From NCBI RefSeq assembly GCF_004770045.1, contig NZ_RQFO01000017.1:620001-684000 (forward strand): DNA of 64,000 nucleotides. Direction: 5' to 3'. The notes under the pieces are model-generated. The model was not told where the DNA came from, searched no databases, and worked only from the letters and a program-made list of their open reading frames with translations. The position numbers and the translations under genes were made by a program. Source of the stretch: Leptospira montravelensis (GTDB lineage: Bacteria; Spirochaetota; Leptospiria; Leptospirales; Leptospiraceae). Shown here piece after piece: positions 46,200 through 56,321 of this stretch; the stretch's first letter is position 1; each line of letters opens with the position of its first letter.

Positions 46200-47792
46200 T
46201 TATGCAAAAACGATATTAAACCCGGCAAGTAGTACAATGAGCCCAACACCCCAAGCTAAAATTCTTGGATCCCAAAATGGGTTGGATTGGTCTCTATCGG
46301 AATAAATTAAACCTCTAAGATCCTTACTTGGATCTTCCTTTTCGATAAAACTCACGATCACCATTGTCAAAAAACAAACCAATCCAGAATAAATAGCTCC
46401 ATAAAAATTAGATACCATATCGGATTTATATTGCAGAATTCCTAAATAATACAAGAGGAAATGAACAAGCCCAGTTCCCGTTCCGAGTAACATCCCATAA
46501 AACGCGCTCCATCCGGAGGCTCTCCGCCAAAACATTCCTAACAAAAATATAGAAATGAGCGGAGCACTAAAAAAGGAAAATAGTAACTGAATATAGTTCA
46601 TAATATTTTCAAATTGCATCGCTATATAAGAAGCAAAAATGGCAAATACCACGGCAATCATTGTACAAAGTTTTCCAATTTTTAAATAATCCTTATCTTC
46701 TCTGTTTGGATCGATGTATGTTTGGTAAATGTCATAAGTAAAAATTGTGTTCATTGCGGTTATAGAACTAGACATACCAGCCATAAATGCAGCAAGGAGT
46801 GCTGTTGTACCAAGACCCAACATTCCAGAAGGATAAAAGTTCTTTAATAAGATTATAAAACTTTTATTGTATTCACCATTCATTTCTTTTGAAAATTCTG
46901 TTAGCGCAATTAACCCCGGTATTACGGTTAAAAAAGGTAAAAACAATTTGAACATGGCTCCAATGAGTGGGGTTCTTCTGGCTGCCCTATAATCTTTTGC
47001 AGCCATAGCTCGTTGCACTTCCGTAAAACCACAGGTCCAATAGGAAAAAGATAATACAAAACCTAAACCAATAGTCACACTTAACAAATCCCAACCAAGT
47101 TCATTCTGTCCGTTGATAAGCCCATGCCACATATGTTTGTGCGAATTAGGAATTTTTTGCATTAGCCCATCCCAACCACCTAACCTTGTTAAACCGATAA
47201 TCACTAAAGGAAACAAACCAAGAACTGTTAAAAAAAATTGCATGACTTCTGTATAAATAGAAGAACTTAAACCCCCAAAGTATGTATAAACCAAAACAAT
47301 GGCTGCACTAAACAAAATAGAAAGGTGAGGGTTCCAACCAAACATGGTTTCAAAAACCAAAGATAAAGAATAAAGGTAAATTCCAGAACCAAGAGCCAGA
47401 GAGAGTAAAGTGATCAGTGAATTTAGCAAATGCGCCGGCCGATTGAACCGGTAACGAAGGTATTCAGGTACACTTCTGATTTTTGAGGAATAATAAAAAG
47501 GCATCATAAAAATCCCGAGAAAAATCATTCCCGGGATCGCCCCTAAATAATAAAAGTGGAAAGTCAAAAACCCATATTCGGCACCACTGGCACTCATTCC
47601 TAAAAGTTCAAGGGCAGAGATATTGGCAGAAATAAAGGCAATTCCCGTGATCCAAGCGGGAATCATTCGGCCCGCCAGAAGAAAATCGCTAGATTGGTTC
47701 ATGGATTTTTTGAGAAGAACCCCAATCACAACCATAAATCCAACAAAAACCAAAAGAATCAGATAATCGATGGGAGCGAGGGTGAAAAACAT
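46200..47792 (-). CDS. Sodium:solute symporter family protein
   Basis: About 530 residues from the ATG at 47792, where the first helix begins (LAPIDYLILLVFVGF). An upstream ATG at 47894 would add 34 residues of no family likeness and leave only 13 bases to the divergent gene, so it is less likely. About 13-14 helices; the SSS motifs FISANISALELLGM (early) and a long hydrophobic core including GLSSSIYTEVMQF and TALLAAFMAGMSSSITAMNT are clear. It resembles the sugar/inositol (SGLT-like) subgroup. Inner membrane, substrate unknown. Confidence 0.85.
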   Translation of the reverse strand: MFFTLAPIDYLILLVFVGFMVVIGVLLKKSMNQSSDFLLAGRMIPAWITGIAFISANISALELLGMSASGAEYGFLTFHFYYLGAIPGMIFLGIFMMPFYYSSKIRSVPEYLRYRFNRPAHLLNSLITLLSLALGSGIYLYSLSLVFETMFGWNPHLSILFSAAIVLVYTYFGGLSSSIYTEVMQFFLTVLGLFPLVIIGLTRLGGWDGLMQKIPNSHKHMWHGLINGQNELGWDLLSVTIGLGFVLSFSYWTCGFTEVQRAMAAKDYRAARRTPLIGAMFKLFLPFLTVIPGLIALTEFSKEMNGEYNKSFIILLKNFYPSGMLGLGTTALLAAFMAGMSSSITAMNTIFTYDIYQTYIDPNREDKDYLKIGKLCTMIAVVFAIFASYIAMQFENIMNYIQLLFSFFSAPLISIFLLGMFWRRASGWSAFYGMLLGTGTGLVHFLLYYLGILQYKSDMVSNFYGAIYSGLVCFLTMVIVSFIEKEDPSKDLRGLIYSDRDQSNPFWDPRILAWGVGLIVLLAGFNIVFA

Positions 47793-47907
47793 AAGCTCGT
47801 AAGAAACGAGAAATTGGTACTTTGTAAAGAGGAAATCCCGAATCCCAACCCTCGGTAATAATTTTCCTTCAAAAATTTCCAGACTGACCGACATTCAAGG
47901 TAACTCT

Positions 47908-48114
47908 TTGACCGAAAAAGACTTTTCGAATTATGTCACATTGATAGATTCGGAACCACCAGGAGGATCTATGTTCTATCTTCTATTAGCCCTTCTTCAC
48001 GAAGACTATTCGTCTGGAAGAATCGATTTTTCTACCTATTTCGAAAATACTGTCCTTCTTGCCCTAGACCACGAACGCATTAAATCCAATCTCGAACAAA
48101 GCAAAGCGGCTTAA
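47908..48114 (+). CDS. Small hypothetical protein, 68 aa
   Basis: TTG start at 47908 with AAGGT seven bases upstream. A soluble, acidic, helical protein (LLALLHEDYSSGRIDFSTYFENTV) with no known motif. A hairpin GGGG/CCCC about 22 bases downstream of the stop has no good T-run. Divergent from the symporter gene. Confidence 0.5.
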   Translation: MTEKDFSNYVTLIDSEPPGGSMFYLLLALLHEDYSSGRIDFSTYFENTVLLALDHERIKSNLEQSKAA

Positions 48115-48242
48115 TTGCCAACCATTCTCTTTAATGGGGTGAATTAGCCCCAAAATCTCCCGTTCCCTTACGTGAATTTTCTCCTTGTTCTAGGAAGTCC
48201 GATCTGTACGGTAACAGAAAAATCATATCTCAGGAAGATTAA

Positions 48243-49415
48243 ATGACATCGGCCAAACTCCTTACTGCCACCCTCCAAAATTCACAAAAATTTTTCCTTC
48301 AATTTGGAGGACAGGGTTCACCTTATCTCAAAGAACTCGTAAAATTATACGCAGAACCAGAACTAAAAGAATTTTTCGAAACAAGTTTCAAAACCATTGC
48401 TGAAATTGCTGCTCGTGATGGCAAAAGCCCACTCCTGAATGAAGGATTTGATTTCAAAGCTTGGATTGAAAATCCAGACGGCGCTCCTTCCGAAGATTAT
48501 TTAGCTCGCGCACCGATTTCTGTACCGGGAATCTTCATGACGCAAATTGCAAATTACGTTTTGGTTTCTAAACGTGGTTACCCAACTGCGGAACTGATCA
48601 AAGCTACTGGTGCTGCTAGTGGTCATAGCCAAGGGGTCATTGCCTCTGCCCTTGTTGGTCTTGGAAAAGACGGAGCTGATTTCCTAACTGCTTATTCTGA
48701 TTTTTTAAGATTTGTTTTTTATCTAGGATTTAACGGACAAAAAGTTTACCCTAACTTTGTAGTTTCCGAAGAAGTTGTGAAAGAAAACGAAGCCAATGGA
48801 GACAAAAACCCAGCACCAATGGTTGCAGTGATTGGTTATACAAAAGATGAATTAGAAGAACGAGTGAAAAAAACAAATGACTCTCTTGGACTCAAAGGCC
48901 AAGACACTGTTTTTATTTCTCTTTACAACACTCCAGATTCTATGATTCTTTCTGCACTTCCATCTTCTCTTCTTGCATTCCGTAAACAATGGAAAGCAGA
49001 AATGGACGAGAAAAAATTTAAGTTTGTATATTTGAAAACAACTGCACCTTTCCATTGCCCATTTATGGAAACATCACTTGATAAATTCAATGCAGACGAT
49101 GCATCCGTAGTTCCATTCCCATATACTGGTGCTGATTTAAAAGTTCCTGTATACAGTATCTTTGATGGCCACAACTTACAAAAAGATGGAAACCTTCGTG
49201 ACATCCTTTTTAAAATGGTCCTTATTGAGCCACTTTACTGGGATTTGGCGATTGCTCCTATTTTTAATGACAGTGCCATTAACACAATCATTGACTTTGG
49301 GCCAAGTGTTGTGAGCCAAAGACTTACTGGTGGACACTTAAAAGCAAAAAATATCGAAAAACAATCATTATGTGCATCTAACGCAAAGGAATTAAAAGTA
49401 ATTCTAGAAGCATAA
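48243..49415 (+). CDS. Acyltransferase-domain protein (SAT/FabD-like)
   Basis: 390 residues. The start ATG has AGGAAG nine bases upstream. FGGQG (21-25) and the nucleophile motif GHSQG (about 127-131) are characteristic of the starter-unit acyltransferase (SAT) domains of fungal-type fatty acid synthase beta chains and related polyketide enzymes; the catalytic histidine is in FHCPFM (about 271). Ordinary bacterial FabD has FPGQGSQ and is about 310 residues. It may load an acyl starter onto a carrier protein or serve fatty acid synthesis. Its stop overlaps the WYL gene start (TAATG). Confidence 0.75.
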   Translation: MTSAKLLTATLQNSQKFFLQFGGQGSPYLKELVKLYAEPELKEFFETSFKTIAEIAARDGKSPLLNEGFDFKAWIENPDGAPSEDYLARAPISVPGIFMTQIANYVLVSKRGYPTAELIKATGAASGHSQGVIASALVGLGKDGADFLTAYSDFLRFVFYLGFNGQKVYPNFVVSEEVVKENEANGDKNPAPMVAVIGYTKDELEERVKKTNDSLGLKGQDTVFISLYNTPDSMILSALPSSLLAFRKQWKAEMDEKKFKFVYLKTTAPFHCPFMETSLDKFNADDASVVPFPYTGADLKVPVYSIFDGHNLQKDGNLRDILFKMVLIEPLYWDLAIAPIFNDSAINTIIDFGPSVVSQRLTGGHLKAKNIEKQSLCASNAKELKVILEA

Positions 49416-50371
49416 TGAATCCATCCACTGCTCGGGCCGCTTCCAAATTAAATTTAATCCGCCTTCTGGCTTCTCATCCAGAAGGACTTGGGTTAGAGGA
49501 AATTCAAAGTGTCACGGGTCACAAATCAATCGCAGCCCTCAAAAAAGATTTGGGGGAACTGTATATGATTGAGATGTATCCTTATTCACCGACCGATGCC
49601 GTGGATTTAGATTTTGATGGGGAGAAAGTAAAAATCCGACTCCCTGTTGCTGTTGATTCAGCACTCCCACTTTCCCCAAAAGAATGGTCATTTCTTAGGT
49701 CTCTTTTAGTTTCCCAAAAAACAAAAGAAAACTCCGAACTCAATCGTTCTATTTTAAACAAAATTGATTCTGTCATTCCTTCCGGTGATTGGTCACCTTA
49801 TCAAAAAACAAAAGAAACCATTATCGAAGCGATTAACAACAAAAAAACTCTAACAATTGTTTATTGGAAAAGAGATACAAAGGAAAAAGAAACAAGAACC
49901 TTGGCTCCTTGGTTATTGTGGGAAGAAAATGATTCTTATCTTTTGGCTTATGATTTAACAAAAGAAGGATTCCGATCCTTTCGTTTGGATTTTATTTTAA
50001 ATATTGTCATAGCAGATACAAAATACCCAACTCTTCCTGATACTGCAGAAGAATTTTTGCACGGCTTCAAACAACTGTTCGGTAACGATAAAGAAAACAA
50101 TACATTTGCAAAGTTATGGATTACCGATTCAGCATCTTACCATTTAGGATTGAAACTTAACCTTCAAACAACTGGAAACCAAAAACAAATCGGGGATACT
50201 ATGTATCGAGAATTCCAAGCACCGATCCGAGATAAAAACTGGTTTATCCAAACTATTTTGGGATATGGTACATCCGTTTTAGTTTCTGAACCTTTGGAAA
50301 TTAAAGATTCTATTCGGTTTCATTTACAATCCATCGCACTATCGAAACAAAATCTTACCACTCAGTCTTAG
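49415..50371 (+). CDS. WYL-domain transcriptional regulator-like protein
   Basis: 318 residues with a helix-turn-helix-like N-terminus (residues 10-60, [20 protein letters not shown]), a central WYL domain (about 135-215, [21 protein letters not shown]) and a C-terminal WCX-like region. The W-Y-L triad itself is altered (SYLLAY in place of WYL). WYL proteins bind nucleic acid or small ligands and control transcription. Its ATG shares a base with the acyltransferase stop, so the two are coupled and it may regulate or sense something connected with acyl metabolism (inference). Confidence 0.7.
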   Translation: MNPSTARAASKLNLIRLLASHPEGLGLEEIQSVTGHKSIAALKKDLGELYMIEMYPYSPTDAVDLDFDGEKVKIRLPVAVDSALPLSPKEWSFLRSLLVSQKTKENSELNRSILNKIDSVIPSGDWSPYQKTKETIIEAINNKKTLTIVYWKRDTKEKETRTLAPWLLWEENDSYLLAYDLTKEGFRSFRLDFILNIVIADTKYPTLPDTAEEFLHGFKQLFGNDKENNTFAKLWITDSASYHLGLKLNLQTTGNQKQIGDTMYREFQAPIRDKNWFIQTILGYGTSVLVSEPLEIKDSIRFHLQSIALSKQNLTTQS

Positions 50372-50379
50372 GATTTTTT

Positions 50380-51291
50380 TTGGAAACCATAGCAAAGGGA
50401 AAGATTAACATTGGTTTGATGATTCCTTACAAACGGGAAGATGGACTTCACGAAATTCGGAGTGTCTTTGTCCCTATTAGTTTTGGGGATCCGATGAAAA
50501 TCCAAATCACTGCTAATACAAACTCACCCGATTCGAAAATTCACCTAACATCGGAAAATTATCTTCATGGGTATCGGCATTCCAAGTTTGAAGAAGTTTC
50601 GGAAAGAGGTGATTTTACTCGAAATCTACTTTATAAAGCCTTCCAAAAATTAAGAGCCCACCTTCGGGAACCGGTTACCATATCGATTCATTTACAAAAA
50701 TACCTACCTCCCGAAGGGGGAATTGGTGGCGGAAGCAGTAATGCCGGGTTTTTCCTGAAGAAAATCTTTCCTTGGACCCAACTTTCCAAAGAAGAAGAGA
50801 TTTCCCTGGCAAAATCCATTGGGGCCGATGTCCCTTTTTTCCTCCAATCCTCCCCTTGTTATGTGAGTGGGATTGGTGAGGTGCTCGAACCTATTTCTGT
50901 AGCCAAGGGGACAGGGATTTTGGCCATCCCACCCTTCGGACTTTCTACGGCATCTATGTACGCAGGCCTTCAAAAAAGTTTACAAAAACCCTATGGTTCC
51001 CAAGTATGGAAATCTCTGGCAGAGGATTTAATTCGAAGTCTTCAGGTCGGGGATTGGGCATACCTGCAAAACAGGCTCGAGAACGAGTTTGAAAAAATCG
51101 CTTTTCAGACCCAACCCTTACTAAAGGAATTGAAATTAGGGTTCTATGAGTCGGGAGCAGTCTATGCTTCTTTATCAGGTTCGGGTTCTTGCTTTTACGG
51201 CATTTATCCATCGGATGGAGAAAGAGACGAAGCCCTTCGTATTGTCTCTAATCGATTTCCTGAGATGGAATTTCGAACGTTCTCTTTTTAG
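50380..51291 (+). CDS. ispE: 4-diphosphocytidyl-2-C-methyl-D-erythritol kinase
   Basis: 303 residues from a TTG at 50380, eight bases after the WYL stop. [20 protein letters not shown] near the start and the GHMP phosphate loop [14 protein letters not shown] (about 109-122) and GADVPFF (about 149) identify IspE. It phosphorylates CDP-methylerythritol in the non-mevalonate isoprenoid pathway. It is followed directly by tRNA-Gln. Confidence 0.92.
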   Translation: METIAKGKINIGLMIPYKREDGLHEIRSVFVPISFGDPMKIQITANTNSPDSKIHLTSENYLHGYRHSKFEEVSERGDFTRNLLYKAFQKLRAHLREPVTISIHLQKYLPPEGGIGGGSSNAGFFLKKIFPWTQLSKEEEISLAKSIGADVPFFLQSSPCYVSGIGEVLEPISVAKGTGILAIPPFGLSTASMYAGLQKSLQKPYGSQVWKSLAEDLIRSLQVGDWAYLQNRLENEFEKIAFQTQPLLKELKLGFYESGAVYASLSGSGSCFYGIYPSDGERDEALRIVSNRFPEMEFRTFSF

Positions 51292-51295
51292 AAAC

Positions 51296-51371
51296 TGGCC
51301 TGTAGCCAAGCGGTAAGGCAGCGGTTTTTGGTATCGCCATTCCCTAGGTTCGAATCCTAGCAGGCCAGCCA
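51296..51371 (+). tRNA. tRNA-Gln (anticodon TTG)
   Basis: The cloverleaf folds cleanly: acceptor TGGCCTG/CAGGCCA (51296-51302 and 51361-51367), a D-arm with AGCGGTAAGGC, anticodon stem GCGGT/ATCGC with a single G-U pair and loop TTTTGGT, and the T-arm with GGTTCGAATCC. The anticodon TTG reads CAA/CAG, hence glutamine. CCA is encoded at 51369-51371. It sits four bases after ispE and 28 bases before the glmU-like gene and is probably cut out of their transcript. Confidence 0.93.
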
Positions 51372-51398
51372 GTTTTAAAAGATCCGATAGAACGAACG

Positions 51399-52160
51399 AT
51401 GAACCTACATAATACTGTAACTGCTGTTATTTTGGCGGCGGGGAAAGGAACTCGAATGAAGAGTGAGCTTCCCAAGGTTGCGGTTGTACTGAACGAATCT
51501 CCACTTTTAATTCACGTTCTTCGTAATATCGAATCCGCCGGCATTAACCGAAAGGTCGTGGTTGTCGGTTACCGCAAAGACATTGTCACCGACATTGCAA
51601 AATCTTTCCCTGGGGTTGAGTTTGCAGAACAAACCGAACAATTGGGAACCGGTCATGCAGTGATTTCCGCAGAGAAACAACTAGCACCATACACTGGCTA
51701 TACGATTGTTGCTTGCGGTGATGCCCCACTCATTTCAGCAAAATCTTTCTCCGAACTCATAGAACTTCATAAAGCCAATGGATATTCTGCGACTGTACTT
51801 TCCGCTAAGATGGACAACCCAACAGGATACGGTCGTATCATTCGTTCTTCCGATGATGGTAGCCTTTTAAGAATTGTAGAAGAAAAAGATGCAAGTCCTG
51901 AAGAAAAGACCGTTAACGAAGTAAATACAGGAACTTACTGTTTTAATACAGAAGATTTGTTTACTGCCTTAAAACAAATCGGCAACGACAACGCTCAAAA
52001 AGAATATTACCTGACAGATGTGATCAAAATTTTCAGATCGTTGGGGAAAAAAGTCGGCGCAAAAACTTTGGCAAATGCTTTAGAAAGCCACGGTATCAAT
52101 TCTCCTGATGATTTGGCTCTTGCAAAACAATATATAGATAAAGGGTTGGTTGGAGTATGA
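51399..52160 (+). CDS. glmU: GlmU-like uridylyltransferase, acetyltransferase domain absent
   Basis: 253 residues: only the nucleotidyltransferase fold, with [13 protein letters not shown] (10-22) and ELPKV, then [10 protein letters not shown] (about 82) and [10 protein letters not shown] (about 107), all intact. The left-handed beta-helix acetyltransferase half of ordinary GlmU (total about 456 residues) is missing, and the stop overlaps the prs start by four bases. It should make UDP-GlcNAc from UTP and GlcNAc-1-phosphate; the acetylation step must be done by another protein. Calling it GlmU is based on motifs and position; another sugar-1-phosphate uridylyltransferase is possible. Confidence 0.75.
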   Translation: MNLHNTVTAVILAAGKGTRMKSELPKVAVVLNESPLLIHVLRNIESAGINRKVVVVGYRKDIVTDIAKSFPGVEFAEQTEQLGTGHAVISAEKQLAPYTGYTIVACGDAPLISAKSFSELIELHKANGYSATVLSAKMDNPTGYGRIIRSSDDGSLLRIVEEKDASPEEKTVNEVNTGTYCFNTEDLFTALKQIGNDNAQKEYYLTDVIKIFRSLGKKVGAKTLANALESHGINSPDDLALAKQYIDKGLVGV

Positions 52161-53098
52161 ATCCCAGCGAAGTAGTTGTATTTTCTGGAAATGCAAATAG
52201 ACCTCTTGCCGAGGAAATTTGTAAACACTTGGACATTCCGAACGGCCAAATCTCAGTCAAAAGATTTTCCGATGGAGAAAGTTCTGTAAAAATCGAAGAA
52301 AACGTTCGTGGACGTGATGTATTCGTAGTACAATCCATTAGCTATCCAGCAAACGACAGTTTGATGGAACTTTTACTTATTATTGATGCTGCAAGAAGAG
52401 CCTCTGCTCGTAGAATCACTGCAGTGATTCCTTATTATGGTTATGGACGCCAAGACAGAAAAGTGGAACCAAGAGTTCCTATTTCTGCTCGTATGGTTGC
52501 TGATTTAATCGAAACGGTTGGTCCTGATCGTGTTCTCACGATGGATCTACATGCTGACCAAATCCAAGGATTCTTTCGAATTCCTGTGGATCATTTGTAT
52601 TTTTCACCAGTTCTTGCTGAGTACATCAACTCCCTCAATATGGAAGACCTTGTGATTGTATCTCCCGATTCTGGTGGAGCAGAAAGAGCTCGTAACTTTG
52701 GTAAAAAAGTAAACGGATCTCTTGCCATCATTGACAAACGTAGACCAAAAGCTAACGAGTCTGTGGTGATGCATGTGATTGGTGAAATCAAAGATAAAAA
52801 CTGTTTATTACTCGATGATATGATTGATACAGGTGGAACTATTGCGAAAGCAGCAACTGCATTGTATCAAAATGGAGCAAAATCGGTATTATGTTGTGCA
52901 TCTCACGGAGTTCTTTCCGGAGAAGCACCTGCCAAATTGAATGAAGCTAACTTCAAACAAATTGTGCTCTCAAATTCTATCGTCATTCCGGAGACCAAAA
53001 AAATAAATCACTTGAAAACGCTCTCCATCGCCCCACTCTTTGCTAAAGCCATCGAGCGGATTCATAACGAAGAATCAATCTCTAGTCTGTTTTCATAA
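52157..53098 (+). CDS. prs: Ribose-phosphate pyrophosphokinase
   Basis: 313 residues, standard length. [12 protein letters not shown], the ATP-binding YGYGRQDRK (about 95), the [11 protein letters not shown] loop (about 126) and the PRPP signature [10 protein letters not shown] (about 217-226) are all present. It makes PRPP from ribose 5-phosphate and ATP. It overlaps the glmU-like stop and is followed by rplY 17 bases later. Confidence 0.96.
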   Translation: MNPSEVVVFSGNANRPLAEEICKHLDIPNGQISVKRFSDGESSVKIEENVRGRDVFVVQSISYPANDSLMELLLIIDAARRASARRITAVIPYYGYGRQDRKVEPRVPISARMVADLIETVGPDRVLTMDLHADQIQGFFRIPVDHLYFSPVLAEYINSLNMEDLVIVSPDSGGAERARNFGKKVNGSLAIIDKRRPKANESVVMHVIGEIKDKNCLLLDDMIDTGGTIAKAATALYQNGAKSVLCCASHGVLSGEAPAKLNEANFKQIVLSNSIVIPETKKINHLKTLSIAPLFAKAIERIHNEESISSLFS

Positions 53099-53115
53099 CT
53101 TTAAGGAACATAATC

Positions 53116-53748
53116 ATGGAAAAAATCAGTATCAAAGCACAAACAAGAACTTCTAAAGGAAAAGGTCCTGCAAGAAGAATGCGTGTGGAAGGTTTAGTAC
53201 CGGCGAACATCATCGGAAACGGTGAAGCAAGATCGGCAAGTGTTGTCGAAAAAGAAATCCAAAGACTCATCGACTCAGGAATTCGTAAGGCAACTCTCAT
53301 TGACCTTGAACTTGATGGTAAAACGGAAAGAGTTTTCGTAAAAGAAATTCAAAGATTTCCACACACTGGCCAAATCCGCCATATCGACTTCTTTAAAGTA
53401 ACTCCTGGTAAAAAGATCCTTACAACAGTAGCTATCAAAACATCTGGTGTTGCCAAAGGTTCTAAAGCAGGTGGACAGTTCGAACATTTAGTTCACGAAA
53501 TCAAAGTGAAATCAACTCCAGAAGATTTAACAGATGTAATCACTATTGATGTAAGTGGTTTGGATATCGGAGGCATGATTAAAGTTTCTGAACTTCCTCA
53601 CCCAGCATCTTGGGAAATCCTTGTAAATGGTGATCCGATCGTTGCTTCTTGTAGCAAAACAAAAGCGATCTTAGCTGCAGAACGTGCTGAAAAAGCAGAA
53701 GCTGATGCTAAAGGCAAACCAGCAGCTAAAAAAGCTGGAAAGAAATAA
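53116..53748 (+). CDS. rplY: 50S ribosomal protein L25 (CTC/TL5 form)
   Basis: 210 residues with AAGGA 8-9 bases before the ATG. An N-terminal L25 domain (5S rRNA binding, about 1-92) and the extra C-terminal TL5/CTC domain (about 100-185), ending in a Lys/Ala-rich tail (KPAAKKAGKK). It binds 5S rRNA in the large subunit. The prs-rplY-pth order is the common bacterial arrangement. Confidence 0.93.
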   Translation: MEKISIKAQTRTSKGKGPARRMRVEGLVPANIIGNGEARSASVVEKEIQRLIDSGIRKATLIDLELDGKTERVFVKEIQRFPHTGQIRHIDFFKVTPGKKILTTVAIKTSGVAKGSKAGGQFEHLVHEIKVKSTPEDLTDVITIDVSGLDIGGMIKVSELPHPASWEILVNGDPIVASCSKTKAILAAERAEKAEADAKGKPAAKKAGKK

Positions 53749-53767
53749 GATCCTCTTTTAAGAACCA

Positions 53768-54331
53768 ATGAAGTTAATTGTAGGGCTAGGAAATCCTGGC
53801 GATAAATATAACAACAATCGATCTAACATTGGTTTTAAGATTCTCGATGTCATCGCTAACAACATTGGCATCGAAATCAAAACTAAAAAGAAAAAATCTC
53901 TCATCGGTCGTGGTGACTTTGAAGGGGACGAAGTGGTTTTACTCAAACCGCAAACCTTCAGCGACCTCTCCGGTGAGTCAGTTCTCTATATTGCTTCCTT
54001 TTTAAAAATCCAGGTAAAAGACATAGTTGTCATTCATGAGGACGTCGGGTTAGAACTCGGCCAAATTGTGGTCACCAAAGGTGGCGAAAATGACGTCAAT
54101 CCTGGGGTCAACTCGGTTTCTGTCTCATTACGCTCTCCCAATTTTATACGAATTCGGATCGGTGTTCTTAATTCAAGCTTCGATCCTAAAAAAAGAGAAG
54201 AATTTTTACGTGAAGATTTTGAGCCATTAGAGAACTTGAGTTTGATACAGATCATCAATGACGCCGAAGCGGCGATTCGTTCCATATCTATGGGAGATAT
54301 TGACGAAGTGATTCAGAAATATCACCTTTGA
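53768..54331 (+). CDS. Peptidyl-tRNA hydrolase-like protein with altered active site
   Basis: 187 residues, with a Pth fold: KLIVGLGNPGDKY at the start, PQTFSDLSG near 60, a VIHEDVGLELG strand near 89 and the PNFIRIRIG segment. At the positions of the E. coli catalytic or binding residues, His20 is Ser (RSN), Met67-Asn68 is Ser-Asp, Asp93 is Glu and His113-Asn114 falls in a DVNPG stretch that keeps neither, while the early Asn is kept. Alignment is by eye. It sits in the usual pth place, after rplY, but may have little ordinary Pth activity. Confidence 0.8.
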   Translation: MKLIVGLGNPGDKYNNNRSNIGFKILDVIANNIGIEIKTKKKKSLIGRGDFEGDEVVLLKPQTFSDLSGESVLYIASFLKIQVKDIVVIHEDVGLELGQIVVTKGGENDVNPGVNSVSVSLRSPNFIRIRIGVLNSSFDPKKREEFLREDFEPLENLSLIQIINDAEAAIRSISMGDIDEVIQKYHL

Positions 54332-54360
54332 TTTCAGTCTAATCATCGAGAAGTCTTTAC

Positions 54361-56313
54361 ATGAATAAAAACATCAAAACCGTATTTCTATTTTTACTCG
54401 TATTCCTTGTCATTTTGGCAACGGTTTATAAAGGTCAGGACTTCGCCGGTAAACCCGACGAAATCAGCTATTCCGATTTTTTAAATATGGTAGAACCCAT
54501 CGAAGGGAAAAAGCCAATTGGGAAAATTACCTCCAAAGACGGAAAAGAATCTTCCGCAAAACAACAAATCATCATTGATCGCGAGCTCATTGAAGGTTGG
54601 TACATTCCTGAAAATAGTAAGGATAACAAACCAAAACTCTTCAAAACCAACGTAGCACAAGTGAACGATGATTTGGTGACAAAACTTCGTAAGTCACGTC
54701 TTAGTTTTACTGCGAAATCTACAGAAGAAAATAAATTTTGGAGTGTTGTCTCTGGAATCATTCCTTGGTTATTCGCTCTTGGGATCATTTGGTTCATTAT
54801 GATGCGACAACTCCAAGCATCGGGCAACAAAGCATTTACCTTTGGTAAATCTCGTGCCAAGATGAATGTGGATCCAAAAGTTAAAGTTACTTTTAACGAT
54901 GTCGCAGGATGTGAAGAAGCAAAAGTTGAACTTCTCGAAATCATCGAATTCTTAAAAGATCCAAAAAAATTCCAAGCCATTGGTGCAAGAATTCCTAAGG
55001 GAGTTCTACTTGTGGGTCCTCCAGGAACTGGTAAAACCTTACTGGCAAAAGCAGTTGCTGGTGAAGCCGGTGTTCCTTTCTTCTCTATTTCAGGATCTGA
55101 CTTTGTCGAAATGTTTGTGGGTGTGGGAGCTTCTCGTGTCCGTGATCTTTTTGACCAAGGAAAAAAGAATGCTCCTTGTATCATCTTTATCGATGAGATC
55201 GATGCTGTGGGTCGCCTCCGTGGCGCGGGACTCGGTGGTGGACATGACGAAAGAGAACAAACCCTCAATCAGATGTTAGTCGAGATGGACGGATTTGAAA
55301 TGAACGAAGGTGTGATTGTCATGGCGGCTACAAACCGTGCCGATGTCCTTGACCCAGCCCTCCTACGTCCAGGTCGTTTTGACAGACAAGTGATTGTGGA
55401 TCTTCCAGACCTAAAGGGTCGTGAAGAAATTTTAGCAGTTCATGCTAAAAAAGTTCCACTTGTATCTGATATATCTCTTAACTCCATTGCACGCGGAACT
55501 CCTGGTTTTACTGGTGCTGATCTAGCTAACCTTATTAATGAAGCAGCTCTCCTTGCCGCACGACGTAACAAAAAACGTGTGACCCAAGAAGAACTCGAAG
55601 AAGCACGTGATAAGGTCATGATGGGACCTGAACGTAAGTCTATGTTTATCTCAGACAAAGAGAAAGAAATGACAGCTTACCATGAAGCAGGTCACGCACT
55701 CCTTGGCACCTTACTGCCGTATACCGAACCAGTTCATAAGGTAACCATTATCCCACGCGGACGTGCACTTGGTCTTACTCAATCTCTTCCTGTGGAAGAT
55801 AGACATTCGTATCGAAAAAACTATTGTTTGGATCGAATTGTAATGTCAATGGGTGGATACATCGCCGAAGAACTGATCTTTGGTGACCCATCCAATGGTT
55901 CTTCCAATGACATCCAACAAGCTACCAACATCGCTCGTCGTATGGTTTGTGAATGGGGAATGTCAGAAAAACTCGGTACCATCCATTACGGTTCAGGGGA
56001 AACTTCTCCATTTATGGGAAGAGACTATGGACATACTAGCAAACCATACTCGGAAGAATTTGCGGCTATGATTGACCAAGAAGTGAAACGAATCATCCAA
56101 ACTTGTCTCGATAAAGGTCGTGATTTGGTGAAAAAGAACCAAAAGAAATTGGATGCCATTGCAAAGGCACTTCTTGCCAAAGAAACCATCGATGCACAAG
56201 AACTAACTGATATCGTCCAACCTTCTTTCGATAAGTTTGCTGATTCCAAATCAGGAATCGGATCTAAAAAAGGAAAAGGGGCTTCGGCAACAAAACCAGC
56301 TTATTCTGCATAA
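54361..56313 (+). CDS. ftsH: ATP-dependent zinc metalloprotease FtsH
   Basis: 650 residues. An N-terminal membrane helix (5-23), a periplasmic domain, a second helix (about 130-150), then the AAA domain with GPPGTGKT (about 219), [11 protein letters not shown] and the SRH ([20 protein letters not shown]). The zinc site is HEAGH (about 441). It degrades membrane and short-lived cytoplasmic proteins. The N-terminal periplasmic part is somewhat longer than in E. coli. Follows the pth-like gene by 29 bases. Confidence 0.97.
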   Translation: MNKNIKTVFLFLLVFLVILATVYKGQDFAGKPDEISYSDFLNMVEPIEGKKPIGKITSKDGKESSAKQQIIIDRELIEGWYIPENSKDNKPKLFKTNVAQVNDDLVTKLRKSRLSFTAKSTEENKFWSVVSGIIPWLFALGIIWFIMMRQLQASGNKAFTFGKSRAKMNVDPKVKVTFNDVAGCEEAKVELLEIIEFLKDPKKFQAIGARIPKGVLLVGPPGTGKTLLAKAVAGEAGVPFFSISGSDFVEMFVGVGASRVRDLFDQGKKNAPCIIFIDEIDAVGRLRGAGLGGGHDEREQTLNQMLVEMDGFEMNEGVIVMAATNRADVLDPALLRPGRFDRQVIVDLPDLKGREEILAVHAKKVPLVSDISLNSIARGTPGFTGADLANLINEAALLAARRNKKRVTQEELEEARDKVMMGPERKSMFISDKEKEMTAYHEAGHALLGTLLPYTEPVHKVTIIPRGRALGLTQSLPVEDRHSYRKNYCLDRIVMSMGGYIAEELIFGDPSNGSSNDIQQATNIARRMVCEWGMSEKLGTIHYGSGETSPFMGRDYGHTSKPYSEEFAAMIDQEVKRIIQTCLDKGRDLVKKNQKKLDAIAKALLAKETIDAQELTDIVQPSFDKFADSKSGIGSKKGKGASATKPAYSA

Positions 56314-56321
56314 ACAAATAG

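Noticed and set aside
48132..48165. A GGGG/CCCC hairpin after the 68-aa gene as a terminator
   Set aside because: The stem is short, the loop is eight bases and there is AAAATC rather than a T-run after it.
54468..55268. A long minus-strand frame opposite ftsH
   Set aside because: It is antisense to strongly conserved FtsH motifs, Ser/Pro/Arg-rich, and has no homologue I know of.
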